Shown: piece after piece, positions 42,243-54,764 of the stretch
Layout of the letters: each line of letters opens with the position of its first letter
Numbering within the stretch: the stretch's first letter is position 1
Assembly: GCA_022315425.1 (NCBI GenBank)
Contig: JAIUPT010000027.1
Coordinates: 77,001 to 141,000, forward strand
Source: Pseudevernia furfuracea
Taxonomy: Eukaryota > Ascomycota > Lecanoromycetes > Lecanorales > Parmeliaceae
DNA: 64,000 nucleotides
Direction: 5' to 3'
Notes under the pieces: model-generated
Told to the model about the DNA's origin: nothing
What the model saw: the letters and a program-made list of their open reading frames with translations, nothing else
Database searches by the model: none
Made by a program: the position numbers and the translations under genes

Positions 42243-44412
42243 GCAGCCCTGCCTATTCCGCATAAGGGAAATCTTAGGAGTCCGGAGTTCAGCATCAACT
42301 AGTAACATTCTTGTTCTTTTTTTGCTAAGTCTAAATTTTGGAACATGATTAAAGATAGAAGCCCGAGATGCAGCGCTCTGGCACGCGGACATCATTAAGG
42401 AGACGCCGGCTACACTCAAACCTTGCGAACAAAAAACAGTCCCATCTCAGATTGAATTGCTAAATAAACAACTGTAGCCGCCCACGACATTCTTTATGTG
42501 GAAACGAGGCTCTTCTTGCGCTTGATCCGCAGAGATGAGACAGCCTGGCGAAAGGCGGATTGAGACATCACACAGAGCACAGGTAACAGTGCTATCACAT
42601 GAGATCATCGAATTGTTTCGAGTTATATGGTTACCTAGCCAGAAATCGATCAAGGCCAGAGACAAATTACGGAGTTTTCTACTAATTTGTACCTATATCT
42701 TGATATCACCACTCGAACCGCGCACAATTATGCCCTCCAGAGACACCCACAGCAATATCAATGACCAACTCTTTCGTGAATGAGGTAGAAAAAGTACTCA
42801 TAATCGCCGAAAAGGAATTGTCGAATGCGTTGTCATTTCATTCATTGCACTTGTGCGGGTACTATGTATGTGGACAAGTTCAGGAGACACTGAAAAGCCG
42901 CTGGAGGAACAAATGTGCGTGAGAAAACAGAAACATCTCAAGATAAAGTGAAAGTCCCCGCCGTAACAAGTTTTAATATGGCATGCTGGTCCATTCATTT
43001 ATAACATATCATGTCAATCGATTTATAGATGATCTACTCGAGATTGCTTTGGAGGTGAGCCGCCGCGACGTTTGTGTCTTTTCCCAGGCCACGCAAGATT
43101 GTTGCAGCGCATCGAATCGGAACGGATGTGCTCGAATCCTTTTCCACGACAGTCTGCATGCTTAGTTGCAGCGGGATGAAAGGCCAGACCTGTCGAGTCA
43201 TCCTCAAAAATGACTACAAAATCCCTTTCAAATCCGTTATGAAGGGGTGGTCCACCCTGTTGAAGCGACTGATAGGATACGAGACCGTGAGCATGGTGCA
43301 AGGTTTCAAGCTGGACGCCATCGATGGTGTGAGACCTCGCTGGTACATGGGGTCGATTCTAGGCCCTAGTCATGAGTATTTTGAGGGATTTGCTGTCTGC
43401 TGGGAAATTCCATCCTCGGAGATTCGTGATCAAGCGCTCGTGATAAGCCCTAGCGTTCGTTTGTAGCGTGGATTGTTGCAAGATCATTGAATGTATCTGA
43501 AACAAATCGGAGGACAATGTGACGGTTGGCGTGCTTCCACTTCACGACGGAAGGAAATAGGATCTAGTTGATGGCTCGGACAAGGTTAAAAAATCAATGT
43601 AGCCAGCTGTAACCCTTGCCAAAATGCAAAGAACCCTTCCTCTGTCTGCCTACTTGAGCAAGTGTTTAGCATTAAACCTAGAAGAGATAAGCTGACGCCT
43701 AGATTGACACCATTCTGAAATCCTCGCGGCGCGAATCACCTTCCTTTGTCGAAGACTGTAGCAGCAGCGCTGATAGTACGTAAAACTTCCGTGCCGATAA
43801 ACGGGGATGGCTATGTTAGGGAAAAGGAGATTCAATCTGAAGTGATAAGACTCTCAATTTCATCTCTTTTTGGTGCAAGTCTGTTGTCGCTGAAGCCGGG
43901 AAGCTGATGAAGTACGTTCCCAAGGTACATGAACAGCGATGCGATGGATGACCGACCAGAGCGCGAGATCGGCGTCGCTATCCGGGTGTAGACTTGCACA
44001 ACTTATTGCTGTAAAAAAAAAACAAAAAAAAAAAAACGTCAATTGGAGTGATTTGCTAAAAGCGGACAAATTGCCGAAATCCTAGCCGTGACACATGTAC
44101 TCAAGTCATATTTCTCGTGCAACCAGTTTATCGTAAATATGAAGATCGTGTTTCAGGCCTGCAGCCTGCAAGTCTCTCGCTGAGATTAACGTCTCGCCGT
44201 ATGCAGTCCTAGCCAGCTAGGGTTGACGTCCCGTCAAGCTGGGGGTGTTTTTGGGAGTCGGTGGCAAAGGCCATGTGACTCATAGTACTTAAACACATAG
44301 GTCTTGGCATAGGCCTTCTCAAGTAACTAAGGAGTATCCTTCCTACATAGAACAGTCAATCAAGTCAAATTCCAACACATATATGAGACGAAGCAGCACT
44401 AGTTGTGTGATC
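42243..44412. other. No confirmed gene; one unassigned frame at 43074-43466
   Basis: The plus-strand frame 43074-43466 (130 codons) lacks an ATG near its beginning and reads like globular protein (KDN/YKIPFKSVMKGW; GYETVSMVQGFKLDAIDGV). It may be an exon of a decayed gene, but no partner exon was found. A run of A residues lies at 44011-44035. Nothing else is recognised. Confidence 0.3.
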
Positions 44413-45313
44413 TCATTTCTGCATCCTACCACCGAACTCCATACGATACAAGGAATTAAAGAAGACGTCTTTCAGTGCTCGAAGCTCTTTACCGCCAAGC
44501 TCATCTTTGAGAAGCTCAACAAAGCCCTTCTCTACACGATTTCGTATCCAGAGTTCGGACAATTGTTCGCCGGAAACGACTTGGTGAAGAAATGTCGTTC
44601 CCATAGCTTCTTGGCCGGGACACGGTTGTGTAGCTAGGATTCGTGCAGCGTTCTCGACAGCTGTAATGCCTGTATACCCCAGTCACTACCTCAATGGACA
44701 GCAGTTGCAGTCGAAACAGCCTTACCACAGTAACGGATGCTCCCTGCGGTCTTGAGTCAGCGTTGACGATCCTGGACGCTGGGCCCACAAGCTTGCGCTC
44801 ACCTGGTTTGTTGAAGACAAGTTGCAGTTCCTGGCGGATGCGCTCTGCCCCTTCCTCATCAAGGGTCAATGCTTTCGCGAGGCCATATTCTGGGTTCTCA
44901 TGGAGGAAGTAATCAATGCTGAAGACTTTGTAGATGATCCGGGCCAAGGCGTCGGCTCTGAAGACGTGGCTCGCTATCAAGGTCAGTGCATCTCATACAA
45001 GTCGGTGAACGCTTGACTCGCCATTGACGATAATGTCCTCTTTCTCGAAGCTCAGGCCCACGTTACTGTGTTGACTTTTCCTCATATTCCTTAGGAGCTT
45101 GACGGTATGCCACACTCGTCTTGGAGGCAATGTCGCAATCAGATTCTCTCGATTTTGGAGAACCACACCTCTGACGTCACTGTTTTGATGTCGCATCAAG
45201 ACATCCACTTTGATGATGAGTTGGACGATCAGCCTCGTTTGATCCAGATCACGCAGAATGAGCTCATGAGTCCCGCCTTTGAAACTCAGCAACCGCCTTC
45301 AGATAAAACTACT
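44413..45313 (-). other. Possible further exons downstream of the DUF4238 gene
   Basis: Minus-strand frames at 45292-44993, 44980-44660 and 44640-44413 read as soluble protein and are separated by intron-like GT..AG segments. Phases are only partly compatible with each other and with the end of the DUF4238 exon. They may be a separate decayed gene or a C-terminal extension. No domain recognised. Confidence 0.3.
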
Positions 45314-46759
45314 TCAAAGAGACTCACCCAATTTTGCGTACCGTCTGTCTTGTTGGAATTCCATTGTAGGAATGGGATCGCCTCCCAACCCATCGACTAT
45401 ATTGTAAAGCAGCTTTACTGTACTCCCCAGTTCCCTTGCAGAATTTTCCAACAGCTGTAGGTAAGGCAACAACTTAGCCGCTCTTCTCACATGCGATAGT
45501 TGGTCATCTCCATGAAAGCCCATATGCCGATTGTTTGGGTCACTAGGGCTTGTACGGTCGATCACTTTGAAACCCGGTGTCCTGTCGGCCAAGTAGAATT
45601 CTAATGCCGTCCGTAAGCTCTTTGGCGATTGGTACACCATTGCCAAGGTGTCGTATGCATTCTCGAGACAGATCATGTTGATCCTCTGTACATGTTCATG
45701 ATCTAGAGGAAAGAATGGAAAGTAGAAGACGTGCTTGTCTTCAGAAATCTTGGTGGGAAGTGCCACAATTTCACCATCTACCACCTTGCTGTAGTTGTTA
45801 CGGGCTTTGTGGACCGGTAAGTCTTGAAGCCAGGAGCCAGCTCGGTTGGGGTCAGGGTGCATGGATTTGCTAATTTCCAGAAGCTTTTGCATGGTCCTTT
45901 TCCCTTCGTCTGCGCCGTCACAGGGCAGTAGTAAGCTGCGCAACACAATCATGATCTTGGGTGACACTGGTGCAAAGCGATGATAATCCGTCCAAGCGCC
46001 AGCAGAGGTAGGTCCCTCGTATATGCCGTAGGCATTCTGAGTCAGAACGAATTCGTCTTCCGTGTTCTTTGGCGTGCAGATTGCAAGAAAGAAGGCTTGT
46101 ATGTGCATAGCAAACCATTCCGCATCCATTGGGTATGCGCGTTTGGTTAGTTTTTCCAATAGAATTGGCAGGCCTCCTTCCAGGTCGACCTCCAGGAAAG
46201 CGCGAATATTCGCAAACCAGATATCTCTGGGGCTCTGAAACCCTTTCTCGTCCATGTACGCAAGCATGTGCTCTCTGTCGTCGGAATCATACTCTTCCCG
46301 CGATTTGCTAAATCTTTGCGCGAAGCCGCTGTTGCGATACATCATAATGAACAGAAATCTGCGCAAAACGTCCTTGTCTTTGCGTATGAGCTGAACTTTG
46401 TCCTTGCCGGCCTCATAATCCTTCGTGACTTGCGCGAAAATCCTGCCGGCGGCACTTTCAAGGACGGAGAGCTCTTTCTCCAGCTTCTGCTGGTCGTGCC
46501 CGGCCTTATCGAATTCCCGGTACATGTCGATGATGCCAAAAGTGTGGCCGACATCTCCCTGCTCGAATGTTCCGGATACCAGATCGAGGACTCTGAGTTT
46601 CTGCGGTCTTGGTGCACGGCTTTTGGTCTTTATCGATTTCTTGGGGACGACTTTGCCTGGGTTTTTGAAGACCGCAAAGTTCTTGAGCAGGAATCGCGGG
46701 ATGAAGTGATGGTATTGTGAGCTGTTTGGTGATCTTGCCTGCGCGCTCGATTGTGCCAT
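45314..46759 (-). CDS. DUF4238 domain protein
   Basis: A 481-residue frame from a clear ATG at 46759. The N-terminus has the family hallmark H17-H-F-I-P-R22 (YHHFIPRFLLKNF), followed by TFGIIDMYREF, a long helical region with VLRRFLFIMMYRNSGFAQRF, WFANIRAFLE, WFAMHIQAFFLAICTP and the FVLTQNAYGIYEGP block. These are all in the order seen in fungal DUF4238 proteins of about 450-600 residues. The biochemical function of the family is not established. A good donor (GTGAGT) lies at 45327, three codons before the stop, so a small extra exon is possible. Composition matches ordinary coding sequence and no lesion is visible. Confidence 0.88.
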   Translation of the reverse strand: MAQSSAQARSPNSSQYHHFIPRFLLKNFAVFKNPGKVVPKKSIKTKSRAPRPQKLRVLDLVSGTFEQGDVGHTFGIIDMYREFDKAGHDQQKLEKELSVLESAAGRIFAQVTKDYEAGKDKVQLIRKDKDVLRRFLFIMMYRNSGFAQRFSKSREEYDSDDREHMLAYMDEKGFQSPRDIWFANIRAFLEVDLEGGLPILLEKLTKRAYPMDAEWFAMHIQAFFLAICTPKNTEDEFVLTQNAYGIYEGPTSAGAWTDYHRFAPVSPKIMIVLRSLLLPCDGADEGKRTMQKLLEISKSMHPDPNRAGSWLQDLPVHKARNNYSKVVDGEIVALPTKISEDKHVFYFPFFPLDHEHVQRINMICLENAYDTLAMVYQSPKSLRTALEFYLADRTPGFKVIDRTSPSDPNNRHMGFHGDDQLSHVRRAAKLLPYLQLLENSARELGSTVKLLYNIVDGLGGDPIPTMEFQQDRRYAKLGESL

Positions 46760-49700
46760 GGTTTCGAAGTCTCTTGTTGCGTGAGCTCAAGGCCGGAGTG
46801 GCAAACATGGACTTTCTATAAGAGGCACAAGACGACGACTAAGTCTACTCTACTGCAGCAGCAGGAATCAGACTTTCAAGAGAAAAAGAGAAAGAATCGA
46901 GATGTGCAAAGTCTGTGTAGAGATGATGGAAAAACAGAGGTGGTGCAGGCTTCAGCCTGCCCACTTTCCGGCGCTTGAGCTCGTCCTGGGCTACTGCACC
47001 TCGCAGTCTACTGCAGATACCCGCATTTATCGGTTGCAAAAAGAATGAGATTCCTTGGCAGCGAAACCTTATCCCTCTCCTCATACTAAAGTATGAATTG
47101 GTAATTTTGTAGATACCGAAAATACCATGAAACATGATATATAAAAATCCAAAATTAGATCATCGTTGAATTCCAATACTAAACTGGAGATGTCATCGAA
47201 CGATTCACTATCGAATTCTTGACTCTGTTGGACCGGTTGGACCGTTGATCTTTGGAACCTGGACCTCATTCTGACTTAGTAGAACGTAATGTACCAACCC
47301 CCTTCATTAGGTCCTGGATCACCTTCCATACGGCTTGGACGGTGAAGCGGCATGTATAAGGCTAAGCATCTTTACCTTAAGTAATGTACTGCAACCTGGA
47401 CGGGATTTTCTTTGAAATCCGTGGTGGATCACTACTATTGTGCCGCCCCGATAGCGCCCGCGACGGTGTTGGCTCTATTTTGCAACAGTTAAGCCTAAGG
47501 TATATAGGCAACTTGCTAACCCCCCAACAGATATATCACACAAAGTCTAATCAAGGGCCTGCTTTCGAGTACTAACAAACTCCAAAACTCAAGTACACAC
47601 TACTTAATGGGTTAGTAAAATAAGTAAAATAACGGTCCAAGGGATCGTAGCGACCGACCTCCGCCACCGCAAACGGCCCGCAGTGGTGATCTATCGTAGG
47701 TAAGGTAGGTAGGTAAGCCCTCGCCGACCTCGAGCAGCGCCATTATCCATAAGTACTGACGCGTATGGCGGTACGGCAGCAATAGAGAAAGAAAGAACTC
47801 AAGCTCCGAAACAACGAGGTATCAAGTCTGATTCCCGTATTTCCAAACAAACCACATTCTCTAGTCCCTTCGCTCGACACCAATTGCAACCTCTTCGCCC
47901 GTCAACGTTGACTCCATGCAATCAGGATGGATGCCTGTGGAATTTACACATACTGCATTCATTTACCCCGGCGGGAAGTTAAGAACCCATACCAGAATAT
48001 GCCGTCGGGCAGTCCCATTCCAGACCCCCTTTTTCACTCTCCTTAGAGTGTACTATCTCACTCTCCACCCCCGCCACCTTTGTCTTTTCCCTAGCATCAT
48101 ATATTTCAGCAGGATTCTAGGCCGGTAACGATTTTCCGGAGCTTTTGCGGTAACGGATACGAAGAGGTTGTTGGCCCCTCTTGGCTATCCGCCAATTAGC
48201 CAGACGCGCTCCTGGAGCGCCGGTATCAGTTACGAGACGGCTGTCCTCGCTGGTGGGGGGACGACTGATCGGTTCATGGGAGCCCTGTAGGTAAACGAGC
48301 GATACCAAAACCGAGAATCAGGAAAGGAGTTCGGGGATCTTGTGGCCACTGGCTGCAGGTGCGGCGACTGGGAAATGATAGTAAAGGGGTAAATGTCTGA
48401 CCGGGTGTTGGACCCAGATCAATCAAATCGGCTTGGCGAGATCTCGCAGTCTAAAAACATGTGTTCCACGTGCACTGGCCATCTGAGCCCATCCATCACA
48501 TGGTGCCAGCAGCGCTAGAGCGGAACCGTGTTACAATGACAAGAACGCAAACGCCCGCGCAATCTTTGGCCCGCGCTCGTCCCCAATACCCTTCAGGTAG
48601 GAATACCCACTCCATCAACGTCTCGGGGCGGATTCTCTGGGTGCGGACATCACCAGCGCGGGAGTCCGCCACCTGTCTAACTGGTGCACGACCGCGGCCG
48701 ATCATCCTGATCGAAGTGCCAATTTCCGTGTACTCCTCTAGAGGCATTGCATTCTCTGAAGCTCCTTTTTCGAACTGGAAATTTTCCTAGGTAAAATGGA
48801 CATCCAGAGCATGTCGAGTCATCCCACGCAGCCGGTGGCAAAATATCTTGATAGCAGGTAGCTTCGGCTTGTGCCACCAATTTCTCGCTCCCTTCTTGAC
48901 CAAAGAGGCGGGGTGATGATTGCTGGCTGACCGGACAGCATACCTTCCTGAATGCCGTCAACGGCGAAAGTAGATCTCACATCATCTGGAATGCAGACTC
49001 CCAGCGCTCGACTATCCGCCAAGTGGTAGGTATCTCCTCCCCACAAAGTCATCCAGTCCCCCACCCTCTCCCGCTTTTTCCGCACATAAAACACTGCCCT
49101 CCAGTCTCCACTTACCCCATCCTCATCTCCATCGCCCTCGCAAAGCCAGACCACCAACTCAGTCTCACCGTTTCTCCTTTCCGCTATGGAAAATGGGAAA
49201 ATGCTGCAGCCCCCTGCCACAACGAACCAAAACCAAAGCGACGGGGGGTTTTACTACAATTCTCCTGTTCTCTCTTCCACCACCGCATCCACCTACCTAT
49301 AAACCCAAAATTGCCAACCCCACACGCGCGGGCTTCTAGCGTGCGCCCACAGCGCCAAGCCTTAGTTTACGCCCGGTTTCAGCCATGTGCCATGTTGGGG
49401 AGTGTCATCTCTTGACGGGGCTCGTTGAGTAACTCCCTTGGTAAGCATCATGCCAGAGAAGCGTCAGGTTACCATGTACGGCCTTGAAGGTAACGCCTAT
49501 CCTATAAATCCCAGGCCCATGTTGACGATTTCCGCTCCTTGCTGGACAGCGGGCGGTATGAATGGCCTGTGCGCAAAGCGGACAAAAACCTGGTACTTGT
49601 ACCGGGACAAAACAGAGACAGGTGTCACGGTTTCACGTTCCGCTCTCATGGTTTCTAGCATGACATCCACTGGTCCATGTTAGGCCTAGCATAATTTGCA

Positions 49701-50480
49701 GGCGCGGGCACATTTTCTACCGTGAAACCAAACCCTTTGTAAAGTAATTATTCTACCTAGATGGTAATCTATTGTCATTGCAACACAACATCACTCAGTC
49801 CCTGACAGACAGACAGACACACTAAGTCCTTGGCTAGAGCCTGGCTGGTCTTCGGAAACAAGCCTCCTCTGGCGGCCAGGTTGAAGTTGGGAGACATATG
49901 AACGCGGACAAAACAAAACAATGGATGCGTTAGTGCGCCCTGCGACTGGCAGGGTTGATTCGGCTTGTTTTTTCCGAACAAGGAGGTCGCAGAAGGATTT
50001 ATGATGCTGGTCTTTCAATATCAATACGTGTTGGTGCGGTTGCGGGGTTACTGTAGAGTACTATGGGTGAGAGAGGACGTTGGATAGAGACCGAATAAGA
50101 CAAGAACTGGAGACCGTCTTTTGCGAGAAAGGATGCTGAAAAACCTGCACTCGATTTCAAGGCAGTGCCGGCGAGAAGAACGGTATGAGAACTTGTCCGT
50201 GGAGATCATGAAGCAGGAACAATGGCACCCAAACAGAAACAACTCATTGGGCGTTGGTCTCGGCTTGTTGTTCTATCACAACGTGTCTTGCACGTCATAC
50301 TCCAATCCTAGCAATACCTACACCGTAGCTTCCACCGAAGCATTCCCGAGCAACTGGATTCCTGACGCCGCCGAGCTCACAGTCAAGAATATATTGCCCA
50401 GGTCTCCTACCCCAGAACATCAGCACTTCCCTCGCCTCAGACGGTACATTCAATCAAAAGGTAGACTCACCAAGCCCCGT
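46760..50480. other. Long intergenic stretch, no supported gene
   Basis: It contains the second copy of the 80-bp dispersed repeat (47412-47487). Frames at 48496-49220 on the minus strand and 49023-49415 on the plus strand overlap each other and lack recognisable content. Nothing else can be supported. Confidence 0.4.
47412..47487 (+). repeat. Dispersed 80-bp repeat, copy 2
   Basis: Second copy of the repeat at 16746-16827, same orientation, about 90% identical. Flanking sequences of the two copies are unrelated. Confidence 0.85.
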
Positions 50481-50712
50481 GAAAACCCCTCCCCTCCCCC
50501 CCCGCACACACACGCTGAAAACAGCCGTCACAGCCTCCCACATCCGATACCAGAAACTGACATCGGACTTCCCGGTTGAGAAGATCTGAGCGACGCATTT
50601 ATCATCCGCTGTCCGATTTCATCCCTGCTGTCAGTCTCCCAAATAACAACAAAAGCAAAAGAAAGTTCAACATGCTCGATGATGATGATGATGATGACGG
50701 TGCCCAACTCAC

Positions 50713-51682
50713 AAGAATCGATATATATCGGCAAACCCTGCTGCACCTCCGGCGCGCCCCTCGGGCCAAAAATCAACCTCGTCTTCCCAGCCGGCATGTC
50801 GCCCAACACGTCCCGGCAAGACGACCACTCGGGGCCGAACGTGCCGCGGCATTGCACGTTGGGTTGGTAGATCCCGAGGACGACGGAGAGGTTGTTGTCG
50901 CCGCCTGGGAGAAACCGTGAAAGTCGTTGTCAGTATGCAGGATGGAAAACACAAAACACGAGCCGGGCGAGTTGCGCAAGGTGAATGTCCTGCCGTTTGT
51001 TTTTTGTTGGTTGGAAGGGGGGGGCGGAAGGGAGTCCTCACCAATGTTGCCGGCGATCCCACCCTGCGACTCTCCGCCCGCTGCACATTGCAGGATTAGC
51101 GCCGAGGCGGCGCCGCGGATCTGGCCCAGACTTGCGCGCGCGGTACTGATGTCGCCGTCGGTGATGAGGGCTTGGAAGAAGCAGAGCGCTCGGTCTGTGA
51201 GATTTTGCGGGCAGATGTCAGTCAAACGCTGCCTTCGACGTCAATCTACCCACCTGTTTGGCCACTTTCTGTGGTGTGATACGAGGAGATGGAAATGAAA
51301 AAAGGCCCATAGTGGACTGACCTCCCATGATCCGATACGGCAGTGGAAAGACCGTCCGTTCTAGCCCGGAATGACGGGCTCCCCACGTGTACTGTACCGA
51401 GTCGGGTGAGATGTATTCTTTCGCAGACTCGCAGTCTGCGATGTTGGGGTGAAAGCCAAAATGGTCGCCGCTGCAGTGGATTGTCAAAGCTGCGTTTTCG
51501 GAGGTGGATGATGCATTAAGCGTAGACAAAGTGGTTGAGTTGAGTATCGGTAGGAGTTGAGACAAGGTAGAAGAAGAAGAAGAAGAAGAAGAAGGCGAGA
51601 GCGCTTGTAGCGGCTTTGCGAGAATAGTACAGACGGCGAAGAGGGAAAGGGAGAGCGTTACGCTGCTGCGTGGAGACGCCAT
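50713..51682 (-). CDS. Secreted protein of a fungal cysteine-containing family
   Basis: Exons 51682-51322, 51194-51042 and 50904-50713 splice in phase. The N-terminus is a signal peptide (hydrophobic LSLSLFAVCTILA) followed by a serine-rich linker. The mature part has IHCSGDHFGFHPNIADCESA, the conserved block YTWGARHSG and PLPYR, a middle exon ALILQCAAGG...GGIAGNIG, and VQCRGTFGPEWSSC with MPAG...RLIFGP. This ordering (Cys-Cys, TWG.R, PLPYR, GG...IG, C...C) is a recurrent family of uncharacterised secreted fungal proteins. A last exon coding SFWYRMWEAV probably lies near 50575-50480, since relatives end with a W-containing helix, but I could not fix its acceptor in phase. No function known. 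Confidence 0.72.
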
Positions 51683-52249
51683 CTACAAGGCACCTCGGAA
51701 GGATCAGGCGGTACAGCTGTCCCTTTAAGAATATCCCGATTTCAACTGAACAAACCTCTGGTAAGAGAGGACGAGACGAATCAAAGGCTAACGATGGCTC
51801 CTGGAGTCATTTGAATCATGACTTGACTTAAGCGACTTGGTTGTAGCCGCACCTGCCTCGCTTCGTACCATTGGCGCTTCTAAGCTAACCTTAAGATCGG
51901 CAGAGAGTTTTTCGAAATAATGTTAGTAGTCTGGTCAATACGCAAAGGCTGCTAATTGGGTCGTCAAGAAACAAGACACTCAACATTATAGCTAAATACG
52001 TATCTTTTACACTAACGATGTTTTCGCAGAAGATTTTTAACTTATATTATGTCAGGACCAGTACAGAGTCAACTCATGTAGGTGTATTGAATAAGACAAC
52101 TAGATACAGAACAACTATGTACTGGGAGGGAAGGCCATATATGTATGGCTGAGTGAACCTGCCAAGGCACGCTAAGCCTAAAAGGGATAGTGTGTCAACA
52201 AAGGAATGCTAACACAGGCAGGTGTCACCAAGGGATGCGGGGTACGCTC
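51683..52249. other. Intergenic, transition to AT-rich island
   Basis: Promoter region of the secreted protein on its left side; no gene seen. Confidence 0.4.
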
Positions 52250-54150
52250 GTAACATATTAAAAATATATTAATAATCTTATAAGTACTGCGAGAGACGGA
52301 TATTTTTAAGAAATTTCTAAAGATTTAAATATTAAGTCTATTCTTCGAGTTTTAAAAATCGTATTATATATAAACGTCGCTATAATTATAACTTCAAATT
52401 TAAACGATTTACTTAAAGTTTTTATAAAGATAATATCTCTTAAAAAGCGAGATTATTTTTTAATAAGAATATTATAAAAGTTATTCTAAATTGCTTAATA
52501 ATAAAAGTTATTCTAAATTGCTTAATAATAAAAGACTTAGAGTTTAAAAAAAAATTGAGATCGCGAAATTAGCGTAAATGCTCTCTCTTACTCTTACTTT
52601 TATAAAAATATATCTATTTAAATAAAAGTATCTTTAATTTAACGATTAAATTCGTTAATAAAGCGACGTCGAAAATACTTCTTAACGTATTTACGCTCGT
52701 ATTTATAAAGCTAACGTTATAAAGCGTACGATTATTTATTAATTATTTTATTTACTATCTTTATATTTTTATACGAATATTTTCTTCTTAAACTCGTTAT
52801 AAACGTTACTTTAGAGTTAAAACTTAAATCGTTATTTTATAATAAATTAGAAAACTCGTTAACGCTTCGATAATTATTCTTTAGCGTTATTTTTCTAACG
52901 ATCTTTAATATCGACTTGCTTATTTCTTTATTATAAGCTTCGTCGATAACTTCTTTTATATAAAAGTTAATAAGCTTTACTATCGTAACGACTATAAGTG
53001 TTTTTTTTAAAAGATGAAAAATTTAAAATTATTCTTCTTTTAGTCGATCTCGATATTATAATAATCTTTAAGACTAATATACTTATCTTTAGTTCTCTTT
53101 AAAGTAATAAGATTATTAATTTATTTAATATTCCTAGTATTATAATAAGATAATTGATTTATTTAATATTCGTAATATTATAATAAATCGAGTGAACTTC
53201 TCAATTTATAACGAATATTACGTTAATAATATTTATAACGAACGAGTTAATCTTATATTAATTTATAAAGTTCGTTTTATAATTATGTTACTAATAAGAG
53301 ATCTTTTATTTATATAAAGAGAGATTTTAATAGATATTAAAATATTATAATTCGATTAATTAAAGAACTTAATTATTTTTAACTTTATCTCGCAGAGACT
53401 TTGTTAGAGAGACACGCGTCGAAGTTATTTATTTCTCTAATTATAAATCTCATTAGAAATCTTATCTTTATATAAACAATATTATTAATACGATAATTAC
53501 GTATCTTTATTAATAATCGCGTTATTAAGCTTACTATATACTTAGAAATTATCTATTAAAGATTAACACGTCTTAAATTATTTCGCTATTTAATAAATAA
53601 ATATAAATATAATAAAAAAGTAAAAAAATAATCTAACGCGTCTTAGAAGTATAAGAATATAACTTGAATATTATTAACGTTAATTTCGAAATTATATCTA
53701 AAATATATTTATTACGTTTAATACTTTTTCGAGAATATTCTAATTATTTAATAAAGATCTTACGTTTAAGAGAGAGAGATAGAGAGAGAATTTCAAGAGC
53801 GACGATAATCTAGACGCGTTAAAAGACGTAATTCTATTTTATTCGTTATCGCTATCTTCTTTATCGAAGAAAGATAATAACTCGTTTAAACAATACGATT
53901 TCGAGATGCGATCTCGATTAATACTCTCGAGATTACTATTATCGTATTAATTTAGTTCCTTCTAAGTATTCTCGAAGCTCTCGTATTAAGAGCGCTAACG
54001 AACGCGAAGAAAAGACGACATTAAGGCTATATAAGAGGAAGTTACGCGAAGATTTAATGATAGCGAAGTTTAAAAAATGTGAGAGGGCGATAACGAGACA
54101 TAAGAAAGATATATAAGAAGATAAGACGCTGTCTCTACTTTCTATGAGGA
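52250..54150. repeat. AT-rich, RIP-type mutated island
   Basis: About 1.9 kb of very AT-rich sequence with no frame on either strand. In the 240 bases 52681-52920 I count one CpA/TpG, no CpC or GpG, and 16 CpG. Loss of CpA/TpG into TpA with retention of CpG is the signature of repeat-induced point mutation. The original repeat is no longer recognisable. Purine-rich sequence near 53770 and 54000-54130 marks the right border. Confidence 0.85.
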
Positions 54151-54764
54151 TCCCTTACTAATCAGAGATATGTGACTGCATCGGCCTAATGACTCTCCGG
54201 TATCGTACACTAGCGTTGGCTGAATTACGTTATAGAAGCAACTGTAGTTCTTTTAGTTCTTCCGAGCTCCCTTATTAAAAATCTATGTGTACAAGTCTTA
54301 CACTTAGAATAACCTTTTACTTTTCTATTGCTTTTTGAGGTTTTTTTTCCCCCAATGATGAAGACTTATTTGCGCTATTCAGAGAATCAACAATTCTCAG
54401 AATCGGTCTTATAGTTATTATTGAATTCTAAGTTGAAGATTTTTCACCTTTGAGAGACCCCGAAGCAAATCTTCTCGGGGATGCGCGGCCTCGAAAACAA
54501 CCCCCGGAATTCAAGAACACGTTTCACGAATTTAATTCGTGGGCCTATACTTGTATATAAGTAAAACCACAGTGAGTTGAATCAAAAAAACTACATCCCG
54601 CAAGAGAAATTCTGATGTCTAGCTTTGAGTCTGTAACCTAGCTGGATGCTCCACCGAAAGTAACGAAGCTTGTGCGGCTTGTGAATGGAACTGCAAAGAC
54701 GCAAGCTCAGATACTTGGTTTTCCCAGAAGAAGAGCGACTCCGAGGCCCGATCCAGTAACAACT

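Noticed and set aside
48819..49220. 133-codon minus-strand frame reading like a soluble protein
   Set aside because: No ATG at its beginning, no splice partner and an equally long frame on the opposite strand.
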